Positions 1-5,541 of a stretch of 5,541 nt of DNA are shown piece by piece. Each line of letters opens with the position of its first letter. Within the stretch, counting starts at the first letter, position 1. A model generated the notes under the pieces. The model worked only from the letters and a program-made list of their open reading frames with translations, did no database searches and was not told where the DNA came from. A program made the position numbers and the translations under genes. This stretch comes from Spirochaetaceae bacterium (GTDB lineage: Bacteria; Spirochaetota; Spirochaetia; SZUA-6; Fen-1364): assembly GCA_003141795.1 (NCBI GenBank), contig PLNO01000259.1:1-5541 (forward strand), in the 5' to 3' direction.

Positions 1-686
1 CGAGCCTCCTCTCCCGTGTGAAAAGCTCCGAGGTGGCCGAGCTCGTTCTCACGGCATCGGGGGGCGCCCTTCGCGACGTTCCTCTGGGAGATCTGGGCCG
101 TGTCAGGCTCACTGACGTGCTGAGGCACCCGACGTGGAAGATGGGGCGCAAGATCACGGTGGACAGCGCCACCATGGCCAACAAGGGTCTCGAGGTGATC
201 GAGGCGCATCAGCTGTTCAAGCTCCCCACCTCACGCATCAAGGTGCTCATCCATCCGCAGAGCCAGGTGCACTCCCTGCTGCGGACGGTCGACGGCACCC
301 TGCACGCCGAGCTCAGCACCCCGGACATGCGGATCCCCATCCAGAACGCGCTCACCTGGCCCGACCTCGTCCCGAGCGCCGTACCGTGGCTGGACCCGAG
401 CTGTCTCACGTTTCTGCCCGTCGATCACGAGCGTTACCGGATGCTCGATCTCGCGTACGCTGCCTCCGCGACCATCGTGCATCCGATCGTCTTCAATGCG
501 GCAAACGAGATCGCCGTGGCAGGCTTCGTCGCGGATGCCCTCCCGTTCGCCGCCATCTCCTCGATCGTGGAGCAGGCCCTTTCCCTCGAGTGGACGGGGC
601 CGTGCGATTCAATCGAATCAGTGCTCGCAGTGGACGCCGAGGCGCGTCGCCGCACGGGCGAGCTCATGAAGGGACTACTGGAATGA
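1..686 (+). CDS. dxr: 1-deoxy-D-xylulose 5-phosphate reductoisomerase, C-terminal part (5' end outside window)
   Basis: This cytosolic enzyme makes 2-C-methyl-D-erythritol 4-phosphate from 1-deoxy-D-xylulose 5-phosphate with NADPH and a divalent metal, the committed step of the MEP isoprenoid pathway. The first full codon is at position 3 and the stop is TGA at 684-686. The 227 residues present are a little over half of a usual DXR of about 400 residues; the N-terminal NADPH-binding domain is missing only because the window starts here. Visible family motifs are TASGG (57-59 is the active-site Ser codon), HPTWKMGRKITVDSATM (flexible-loop His and Trp), MANKGLEVIE (the Asn-Lys and Glu that bind substrate and metal), HPQSQVHS, PDMRIPIQNALTWP and FNAANEIAVA. 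The usual GGPFR segment reads GGALR here. The rseP start codon overlaps the stop codon, a pairing also found in many other bacteria. Confidence 0.97.
   Translation, partial: SLLSRVKSSEVAELVLTASGGALRDVPLGDLGRVRLTDVLRHPTWKMGRKITVDSATMANKGLEVIEAHQLFKLPTSRIKVLIHPQSQVHSLLRTVDGTLHAELSTPDMRIPIQNALTWPDLVPSAVPWLDPSCLTFLPVDHERYRMLDLAYAASATIVHPIVFNAANEIAVAGFVADALPFAAISSIVEQALSLEWTGPCDSIESVLAVDAEARRRTGELMKGLLE
668..674 (+). promoter_or_regulatory. Shine-Dalgarno site of rseP inside the dxr 3' end
   Basis: GAAGGGA lies eight bases before the ATG at 683. That ATG overlaps the dxr TGA as ATGA (683-686). The site supports starting rseP at 683 even though the same frame is open from position 134, and it suggests coupling of rseP translation to dxr. 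Confidence 0.7.
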
Positions 687-2152
687 TCCTGACCATAATC
701 CTCGGCATCGTGGGCCTGGGCGTGATGGTGTTCGTGCACGAGCTCGGCCATTTCGTCGCCGCCAAAATGAACGGCGTCGGCGTCGAGGTCTTCTCCCTCG
801 GCTGGGGGCCGAAGCTCGCGGGATTCACCGCCGGCGGGACCTCCTACCAGATCTCGTGGTTTCCCATCGGCGGCTACTGCAAGATGAAGGGCGAGATGGT
901 TCCCGGCCTCGCCGGCGGGACGGGCGGCCCCACTACGGCGGCGGCCGTCACTTCGGCAGGCGCTGAAGCGGGTGCGACGCCGGCCGTCGCATCGGGGGCC
1001 GCTTCTGGCTCTCCTTCCGGTGCGCAGCCTGCCACCGAGCAGGGCTCCTTCCTCGCCGCCGCACCCTGGCGGAGGATCGTCATCGCCGCCTTCGGACCGC
1101 TTTTCAACGTGATCTTCGCGCTCATCATCTTCACTGCGCTCTGGTGGGCCGGCTTCAACGTGTATTCCTCCGACAACCGCATCGTCCTTGCAACCGACTA
1201 CACGCTGGACACCTTCGCCTCGCCGCCGCCGGCGACGGTGGCGGGCCTGAAAACGGGGGACCGCATTACGGCCATCGACGGCGCTCCCGTGGAGAAGTTC
1301 CAGGACATACTGGAAATGGTCACCGTTGCCCCGAACAAGAAGATGCTCTTCACCGTACAGCGCGTGGAGAATGGAACAACGCAGACCCTGACGCTGCCCC
1401 TCGCGCCCCAGCTGGACAAGAACACGGGCGCCGGCCGTATCGGCATCTATTCGTGGATCGATCCGGTCGTGGATACCGTTGCCGCTGGAAGCGCCGCCGG
1501 GATAGCGGGGCTGCACAAGGGCGACAGGATCGTGGCCGTGGACGGGAAACCGGTGCGTACCATCACTGACATCTCCCAGGCGCTGGCCGCGCGGCCAGCG
1601 CGGATGAGCGTGACCTACGAGCGGGCCGGTGCCCAGGACACCATCCCCGTCGTATTCACCTACGACGAGAAGGGCAATGCGAATCTCGGTATCGCTTTCG
1701 CCTTCATCACGTACCGCACGCCGCGCCTGGGGCCGATCGGTGCGATGGGGAAGAGTGCCTCGGAGACGTGGAGCACGGTGACGCAGACGATCAAAGGGAT
1801 AGGGCTCCTCTTCCAGGGCATCAAGCTGCGCAACGCCGTTGCCGGCCCGCTGCGCATCACCTACTACATCGGGACCGCCGCCACGAGCGGCTTCCAGATC
1901 GGAATCGGCGCGGGGGTCGTTTCCTACCTGCGATTCCTCGCCTTCCTGAGCGTCGTGCTGTTCCTCATGAACCTGCTCCCCATACCGGCCATGGACGGGG
2001 GGCAGATCATCGTCTTCCTCATCGAAATGATCCGGGGAAAACCGGTGGCGGTGCGTGGGGTCTGGCAGATCCAGCTCGTCGGGTTCTCGCTCCTCATCAT
2101 GCTGACGCTCTTCGTCACCTTCAGCGACGTGCTCTTCTTCATGGGACGGTAG
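683..2152 (+). CDS. rseP: RIP site-2 zinc metalloprotease, RseP/RasP family, with two PDZ domains
   Basis: Inner-membrane protease that cuts transmembrane helices of substrates such as anti-sigma factors and remnant signal peptides (family knowledge). The 489 residues contain the zinc motif HELGH at 19-23 inside the first membrane helix (about 3-22). A second helix at about 136-158 follows the conserved GP..N segment. PDZ 1 has its AGLKTGDRITAIDG loop at 187-200, and PDZ 2 the matching AGLHKGDRIVAVDG at 275-288. The third zinc-ligand motif NLLPIPAMDGG is at 430-440 (Asp438), and a last helix lies at about 464-486. Two PDZ domains fit Gram-negative RseP better than single-PDZ RasP. The catalytic residues are intact, so it should be active. 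Oddity: residues 74-122 are an Ala/Gly/Ser/Thr/Pro-rich insert after GGYCKMKGE. The start is ATG 683, since the first membrane helix begins there; earlier in-frame codons encode an Arg-rich shadow of dxr. The substrate cannot be told from this window. Confidence 0.96.
   Translation: MILTIILGIVGLGVMVFVHELGHFVAAKMNGVGVEVFSLGWGPKLAGFTAGGTSYQISWFPIGGYCKMKGEMVPGLAGGTGGPTTAAAVTSAGAEAGATPAVASGAASGSPSGAQPATEQGSFLAAAPWRRIVIAAFGPLFNVIFALIIFTALWWAGFNVYSSDNRIVLATDYTLDTFASPPPATVAGLKTGDRITAIDGAPVEKFQDILEMVTVAPNKKMLFTVQRVENGTTQTLTLPLAPQLDKNTGAGRIGIYSWIDPVVDTVAAGSAAGIAGLHKGDRIVAVDGKPVRTITDISQALAARPARMSVTYERAGAQDTIPVVFTYDEKGNANLGIAFAFITYRTPRLGPIGAMGKSASETWSTVTQTIKGIGLLFQGIKLRNAVAGPLRITYYIGTAATSGFQIGIGAGVVSYLRFLAFLSVVLFLMNLLPIPAMDGGQIIVFLIEMIRGKPVAVRGVWQIQLVGFSLLIMLTLFVTFSDVLFFMGR
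902..1048 (+). other. Low-complexity Ala/Gly/Ser/Thr/Pro insert in RseP
   Basis: Residues 74-122 of the protease are almost only Ala, Gly, Ser, Thr and Pro with a few Val, Gln and Glu. The insert lies between the GGYCKMKGE segment and the segment entering helix 2 (SFLAAAPWRRI). E. coli RseP, as I remember it, has a shorter ordinary sequence there with no such composition. Codons in the second half end in T more often (ACT, GCT, TCT, CCT, GGT) than in the flanking GC-ending sequence. It is probably a disordered linker. The reading frame is intact. Confidence 0.75.
1580..1601. repeat. Perfect 22-bp palindrome inside rseP
   Basis: Two 11-base arms meet at 1590/1591 with no spacer; the outer bases 1579 and 1602 do not pair. 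The left arm core is CGCTGGCCGC (1581-1590) and the right arm core is its exact reverse complement (1591-1600). It encodes the residues ALAARPAR in PDZ 2. It may simply reflect Ala and Arg codon use in GC-rich DNA; a protein-binding role is not supported by anything else here. Confidence 0.9.
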
Positions 2153-2157
2153 CAGAG

Positions 2158-2793
2158 ATGACATACCAGCACCGTCACCTTGCCTGCTTCTGCGAATCAG
2201 CCTTCGACGCGGACATCCCCGATTCAGGGGACGCGACATCCGACCCGGGCATCGAGGAGAGCATCCTCGACGGGAGCTTCATGGAGGTGCACTGCCCGGC
2301 CTGCGGGAAGAGGCTGACCCCCGAGTTCCCGTTCCGACTGACGGGGGTCCGCGGCCTGGGGGAGATATACCTCGTGCCGGAATCCGACCGCGCAGCGTAC
2401 ACGATGGGCCGGCTCGACTACTCCGTGGGGACTCCTGCCCGCGTGGTCGTGGGCTTTGCCGAGCTCGCGGAAAAGGTGCTGATCGCGCGGGAAGGGCTGG
2501 ATGACAGGGTCGTGGAGATCATGAAGTACTATCTGCTCACCGGATCGAATCCGGGCGGGGATCAGGAGCCGGCGCGTGAGGTGACCATCGTCTATCGTGG
2601 CAGGGAGGAGGAAAAGCACCTCTTCCACGTCATGGGTATGAAGGAAGGGGAGATCGGTATCGCGCGCCTGGGCAGGGAAGTCTACGCGCGCATCGCCTCG
2701 GACGTGGAGACACGCGTCACACAGGAGCCGTTCCACGATTTCTGCGAGCCTCCCTGGGTTTCGCTCCGCAAGGCGTCAGAGGGACCGGCATGA
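2158..2793 (+). CDS. CpXC-domain protein of unknown function, likely zinc-binding
   Basis: This 211-residue protein has two N-terminal Cys pairs, ACFC (Cys10, Cys12) and CPAC (Cys46, Cys49), with the second in the context VHCPACGKRL. This arrangement matches the uncharacterised CpXC domain, and the four cysteines probably bind one metal ion as a zinc ribbon (inference). The remainder is mixed alpha/beta without known catalytic motifs, and a sixth-decile stretch EIMKYYLLTG resembles the helix often following this domain. There is no signal peptide or membrane helix, so it is probably cytoplasmic. The start ATG 2158 is five bases after the rseP stop, with a weak GGGACGG (2143-2149) as possible ribosome site; the frame is open further upstream, but only as a shadow of rseP. 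The 3' end overlaps the next gene by ATGA. Recalled treponemal loci also have a hypothetical protein next to rseP, but I cannot verify homology. Confidence 0.8.
   Translation: MTYQHRHLACFCESAFDADIPDSGDATSDPGIEESILDGSFMEVHCPACGKRLTPEFPFRLTGVRGLGEIYLVPESDRAAYTMGRLDYSVGTPARVVVGFAELAEKVLIAREGLDDRVVEIMKYYLLTGSNPGGDQEPAREVTIVYRGREEEKHLFHVMGMKEGEIGIARLGREVYARIASDVETRVTQEPFHDFCEPPWVSLRKASEGPA
2778..2784 (+). promoter_or_regulatory. Shine-Dalgarno site of the WD40 gene
   Basis: AGAGGGA lies five bases before the ATG at 2790, within the last codons of the CpXC gene. Together with the ATGA overlap (2790-2793) it fixes the start of the downstream gene and points to coupled translation of the two proteins. 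Confidence 0.7.
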
Positions 2794-4838
2794 AGTCCCG
2801 TCTCCTCCCCCTCGGCCTCTGCATCGGGCTCGCCTTTACATGCCGTCTGTTCGCGAGCGGCAACCCCGAGCTGCAGGCGCGCAGCGTCGTGGAGACGGGT
2901 CATATCGGTGCCGTGCGCTGCCTGGAGTTCGACGACAAGCGGAATCTCCTCTTCAGCGGCGGGGATGACGGAACGGTGCGGATCTGGGACGCTGCGACCC
3001 AGTCCATCGTGCACACGCTGCAGGTGACGCAGCTCCTCGTGCAGAAGATAGCGATCGATCCTTCCGCTCCCCGCGTCGCCATGATCGTCGGCGACGGTGC
3101 AGGCACTTTCCTGCTCTCCGTGTGGGATTGGGAGCGGGAGCGGCAGGTCTTCAAGGTACCGTTGAAGGACAATCCGCTGTTCCTGCGCTACTCGGGCGCG
3201 GGGACGTACCTTTACTTCGGCGTGTCCTCCTGGCAGAGCATGACGATCCTCCGCTCCGCTGACGGAACGCCTTTCGACTTCCATCCCGAAGGATTCGGTA
3301 TCGTCGGCTTTGCCGAGATGTCACGGTCGGAAAAGACGATCCTGACGTACCAGCTCTCAGGACGCCTCTCCTACTGGGACGTGAGCACCGGACAGCAGAC
3401 CCTCGACCTTCCCGCCGCACCGTATCTCTCGAACATCCGCATCTCCCCCGACAGGCGCTATATCGCAGGCTCGACGGGATCCGACGTGGAAGTCATCGAC
3501 ACGGTCACCGGCGTGATGAGCACACGGATCCCCGTGAGCGGGGCGGTATCACTCGGGTTCTCTCCCGCCGGGGACGAGCTTGCGTGCCTTTCCGTCTATG
3601 GAAACGCGATCTCGCGGTGGAACATCGGCGGGGCCGCCCCTGTGGCGGTGCCTGCTCCCCCGAAGCTTCCCGTCCCCCCCGTGCTCCTCACGTACGGATC
3701 GGACCGCATCTTCGCCGCCGGTTCCGACGGCGGTCTGATGTCGGTTGCGCAAAACGGCGAGCTTTCTCAGTTCGGCCGCAATGTGCTTGCCAATCTCACA
3801 GGGTTCGACGCAACACGGGGCAGCGCCGCACTCGCGTCGCAGGATTGGGTGCGCATCCTGGACAGCGACATACTGAGCGGCGCTGCCGCACCCACCTACA
3901 TCCACTCGCGCCTTGCGCCCAACCCCTTCAAGAGCCCGGTCGGCCTCGAGTATCTGGGAGATTCGCAGCTCCTCGCGTGGCGCGGCGACGCGCTGGCGCT
4001 GGGGCTTGCGCTCCTGCCGGACCAGGGGAGCGCTTTCCAGATTGTGCAGTCGGGCTTCCACTCCCCGTTGTCGATGCTCGTCGTACAGAACGGCTCCGCC
4101 ATCGGGATCGAGTCAGGAGGCACGGTTCGGATCGTCGATCTCGCGTCGGGTGCATCACGTTTCGAGCTGCGGATCCCCGGCATTCACGCAGCGGTGCAGG
4201 CTTCCCCGACGGAGATCATAGCGGCGCGCAACTCCACGGCCGCTTCGGCGGGATCGCTCCTCCGTGTAAACACCACAACGGGTGAGACCGTGACGGTGAA
4301 GGATCGCAACATATTCACGTGGGCCGTGGCGCTTGACGCCTCCGCACCCGCGGGGCCCGCGCTGTATTCGATCGGCGTCGATGCGAGCGGTGCGACGAAC
4401 CTGCTCCGCCACGACGGGGCCGGGTTCGACCATGAGAGCCTCATCGACAGCGTACCGACGGAGGATCTCGACGCGAACATGACGTTCGACCCGCATGCCC
4501 GCCAGTTGTACGCCTCCATGGGCAAGGATCGTGTGATCAGGTGGGACGGGGTGAAGGTCCAGCCTCTGGTATTGGAAAACGCCGTATCCCTGCAGCTCGC
4601 GGCGCACGATGGTCTGCTGTTTTCGTTGAACAAGGATTCCACGGTGACCGTCGTCGACAGCGGGACCGGCGCACGGCTCGGTGAGATCGCTCTTTTTGCG
4701 GACGGCGAATGGTGCGTCCTCCTGCGGGACGGGAAATACGCCGCATCCACGGGAGGGGACCTTCACGTGCGCGTCTTTGCCGGTGGAACGGTGGTGAAAT
4801 CGACGGAGGATTTCCGGCTGCGCGTCTCGATCCAGTAA
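2790..4838 (+). CDS. Exported WD40-like beta-propeller repeat protein
   Basis: The 682-residue product begins with a signal peptide: basic MKSR, a hydrophobic core at about 5-17, and a likely signal peptidase I cut after Ala22 (LFA-SG). The best WD40 repeat is residues 37-67, starting GHIGAVRCLEF and ending DDGTVRIWD. Weaker blade endings are VWDW (111-114), LSYWDVSTG (193-201), VEVIDTVTG (233-241), ISRWNI (274-279), TVRIVDLASG (445-454), VIRWDG (582-587) and VTVVDSGTG (619-627). The number and spacing fit one large or two tandem propellers. The C-terminal DGEWCVLLRDGKYAAS (638-653) looks like a worn form of the GEW-type motif that closes some bacterial WD40 proteins. No enzymatic domain is visible. 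Such propellers are protein-binding scaffolds; export implies a periplasmic or envelope role (inference). It is last in the operon and translationally coupled to the CpXC gene. Its partner is unknown. Confidence 0.87.
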   Translation: MKSRLLPLGLCIGLAFTCRLFASGNPELQARSVVETGHIGAVRCLEFDDKRNLLFSGGDDGTVRIWDAATQSIVHTLQVTQLLVQKIAIDPSAPRVAMIVGDGAGTFLLSVWDWERERQVFKVPLKDNPLFLRYSGAGTYLYFGVSSWQSMTILRSADGTPFDFHPEGFGIVGFAEMSRSEKTILTYQLSGRLSYWDVSTGQQTLDLPAAPYLSNIRISPDRRYIAGSTGSDVEVIDTVTGVMSTRIPVSGAVSLGFSPAGDELACLSVYGNAISRWNIGGAAPVAVPAPPKLPVPPVLLTYGSDRIFAAGSDGGLMSVAQNGELSQFGRNVLANLTGFDATRGSAALASQDWVRILDSDILSGAAAPTYIHSRLAPNPFKSPVGLEYLGDSQLLAWRGDALALGLALLPDQGSAFQIVQSGFHSPLSMLVVQNGSAIGIESGGTVRIVDLASGASRFELRIPGIHAAVQASPTEIIAARNSTAASAGSLLRVNTTTGETVTVKDRNIFTWAVALDASAPAGPALYSIGVDASGATNLLRHDGAGFDHESLIDSVPTEDLDANMTFDPHARQLYASMGKDRVIRWDGVKVQPLVLENAVSLQLAAHDGLLFSLNKDSTVTVVDSGTGARLGEIALFADGEWCVLLRDGKYAASTGGDLHVRVFAGGTVVKSTEDFRLRVSIQ

Positions 4839-4844
4839 GGGAAC

Positions 4845-4860
4845 CGCCCCTTGCGGGGCG
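4845..4860. terminator. GC hairpin between convergent genes, possible bidirectional terminator
   Basis: A six-pair stem, CGCCCC (4845-4850) with GGGGCG (4855-4860), closes a TTGC loop. It fills most of the 26 bases between the stop codons of the WD40 gene (ends 4838) and the ComFB gene (ends 4865). Neither side has a T-run, so it is not a textbook intrinsic terminator; position and symmetry are the main support. Confidence 0.55.
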
Positions 4861-4864
4861 CCCC

Positions 4865-5155
4865 TCAGTCGTGGGACGGGTTGGCCTTGACTTTGGCGAC
4901 AGCGTCGCGAACGGCGCGCGTGATCTCCTGGGCGTAGCCGGTTCTGCTCCCCGACTTCGCGTACACGCTCCCCATGAGGGAGACGCGATAGGAGGGCTTC
5001 ACGTTGTTCAACGCAAAGGCGGCCATGTCGAGCACGCAGTCCTTGCATGTGCAGGTGCCTGTGGCCGTGGCGAGCTGTGACTTGAGCTCGGCGATCACCA
5101 GCCGTTCAGCCTCGTTCACGAGAGTATCGAAATCGTACGCATCCCGCATTGCCAT
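4865..5155 (-). CDS. ComFB family protein (late competence / cyclic dinucleotide receptor family)
   Basis: The 96-residue protein matches the ComFB family along its length: an N-terminal helix (FDTLVNEAERLVIAEL), the cysteine signature CTCKDCVLDMAAFALNNV (Cys35, Cys37, Cys40, Asp43), then KPSYRVSLMGSVYA and a C-terminal helix ending VKANP. B. subtilis ComFB lies in the comF competence operon and was reported as a zinc-binding dimer. More recently, cyanobacterial and other members were reported to bind c-di-GMP or c-di-AMP, so a cytoplasmic signalling role is possible; ligand and role here are inference. The start ATG at 5155 is chosen over the in-frame ATG at 5149 because it is closer to the AGAGGAG site, though the 12-base spacing is long. 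It lies 17 bases behind dnaB and no other competence genes are visible. The family name is surer than the function, so no gene symbol is given. Confidence 0.87.
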   Translation of the reverse strand: MAMRDAYDFDTLVNEAERLVIAELKSQLATATGTCTCKDCVLDMAAFALNNVKPSYRVSLMGSVYAKSGSRTGYAQEITRAVRDAVAKVKANPSHD

Positions 5156-5167
5156 CGCTCTGTGCCG

Positions 5168-5174
5168 CTCCTCT
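5168..5174 (-). promoter_or_regulatory. Shine-Dalgarno site of the ComFB gene overlapping the dnaB stop
   Basis: On the minus strand AGAGGAG overlaps the dnaB TAG (5175-5173) and lies 12 bases before the ATG at 5155. The arrangement favours re-initiation by ribosomes that have just finished dnaB and indicates a shared transcript. Confidence 0.6.
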
Positions 5175-5541
5175 ATTGCTGTCCCCGCTCGAGGGGCTCG
5201 AACTTCGTGTAGCGGGCCAGGAAGGCGAGCTGCAGGTCGCCGACCGGTCCGTTGCGCTGCTTGGCTACATTGATCTCCCGCGTTTCAGCCTTCAGGTCGT
5301 CGGTGTGGATGAAGATCACGACGTCCGCGTCCTGCTCGATGGAGCCTGACTCCCGCAGGTCCGACAGCATCGGCCGCTTGTCCGCGCGCTGCTCCACCGC
5401 GCGCGACAGCTGCGACAGCGCGACGATCGGGATCGACAGCTCCTTCGCGAGGATCTTGAGCCCACGGCTGATCTCGGCGATCTCGACCTGGCGGTTCTCT
5501 GTGCGCGCGCGCTGCGGCTGCATGAGCTGCAGGTAGTCGAT
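5173..5541 (-). CDS. dnaB: Replicative DNA helicase DnaB, C-terminal part (5' end outside window)
   Basis: DnaB is the hexameric 5'-to-3' helicase that unwinds DNA at the replication fork. The 122 residues present begin inside the RecA-like ATPase domain at the Walker B region (IDYLQLM) and run to the natural stop TAG at 5175-5173. Diagnostic segments follow in order: [15 protein letters not shown], the [18 protein letters not shown] block, [20 protein letters not shown] (helicase motif H4), and [11 protein letters not shown], which carries the arginine finger. The Walker A domain and N-terminal DnaG-binding domain lie beyond the window edge. Oddities: after FIH the usual Arg is Thr (HTDD), and the loop to AKQRNGP is about six residues shorter than in E. 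coli or Geobacillus DnaB as I remember them. No intein interrupts this part. The ComFB gene follows directly. Confidence 0.97.
   Translation of the reverse strand: MDYLQLMQPQRARTENRQVEIAEISRGLKILAKELSIPIVALSQLSRAVEQRADKRPMLSDLRESGSIEQDADVVIFIHTDDLKAETREINVAKQRNGPVGDLQLAFLARYTKFEPLERGQQ

Noticed and set aside
134..682. An N-terminal extension of RseP starting at 134
   Set aside because: The extra 183 residues are an out-of-frame reading of dxr (Arg/His/Ala-rich), while the protease's first membrane helix and HELGH begin right after the ATG at 683, which has a ribosome site.
1768..2157. An N-terminal extension of the CpXC protein
   Set aside because: It is a shadow of the rseP 3' end in another frame; the conserved Cys-pair region starts just after the ATG at 2158.
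434..2239. A 601-codon open frame on the minus strand across dxr and rseP
   Set aside because: Its product is rich in Arg, Asp, Glu, Gly and His without any recognisable motif, and it lies antisense to two clear conserved genes. GC-rich coding DNA commonly leaves this antisense frame free of stops.
2790..2843. A lipoprotein signal in the WD40 protein ending at Cys18
   Set aside because: The residues before Cys18 (LAFT) fit a lipobox poorly, and LFA-SG a few residues later is a reasonable signal peptidase I site. Relaxed spirochaete lipoboxes keep the option weakly open.
4155..5048. A 297-codon minus-strand frame reaching from the ComFB gene into the WD40 gene
   Set aside because: It is out of frame with the ComFB family match, has Arg/Gly/His-rich composition and no motif, and would cross the convergent junction hairpin.
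5149..5155. Use of the second ATG (5149) as the ComFB start
   Set aside because: It would put the AGAGGAG site 18 bases away, too far for normal use; the ATG at 5155 is nearer. The difference is only two residues.

Overview
The window is GC-rich (roughly 60-65% by eye) and almost entirely coding. It holds six genes in two convergent blocks and no mobile element, CRISPR array, tRNA or rRNA that I can see. It reads as bacterial housekeeping DNA. The organism is Gram-negative-like: the site-2 protease has two PDZ domains and there is an exported beta-propeller protein. The order dxr - rseP - CpXC-domain protein resembles what I recall of the treponemal dxr/rseP locus, so a GC-rich spirochaete is my best guess. 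This is an inference from gene order, not a proven assignment.

Plus strand, 1-4838: a tightly packed run of four genes. It starts with the C-terminal part of dxr (MEP isoprenoid pathway), cut by the window edge. rseP, an intramembrane metalloprotease, overlaps dxr by an ATGA. Five bases later comes a 211-residue protein with a CpXC-type double Cys-pair domain. This overlaps, by another ATGA, a 682-residue protein with a signal peptide and WD40-like repeats. The overlaps and short gaps indicate one transcript with translational coupling. No promoter is visible inside it; it must lie upstream of the window.

Junction, 4839-4864: only 26 bases separate the convergent stop codons. They contain a compact GC hairpin that could end transcription from both sides.

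Minus strand, 5541-4865: the C-terminal part of the replicative helicase dnaB, cut by the window edge, is followed 17 bases later by a 96-residue ComFB-family protein. The ComFB Shine-Dalgarno sequence overlaps the dnaB stop codon, so the two are probably co-transcribed.

I do not find a clearly new multi-gene system. The least explained parts are the CpXC/WD40 pair coupled to the protease gene, a low-complexity Ala/Gly/Ser/Thr/Pro insert in the protease, and the ComFB protein behind dnaB. No stretch longer than 26 bases lacks a gene.
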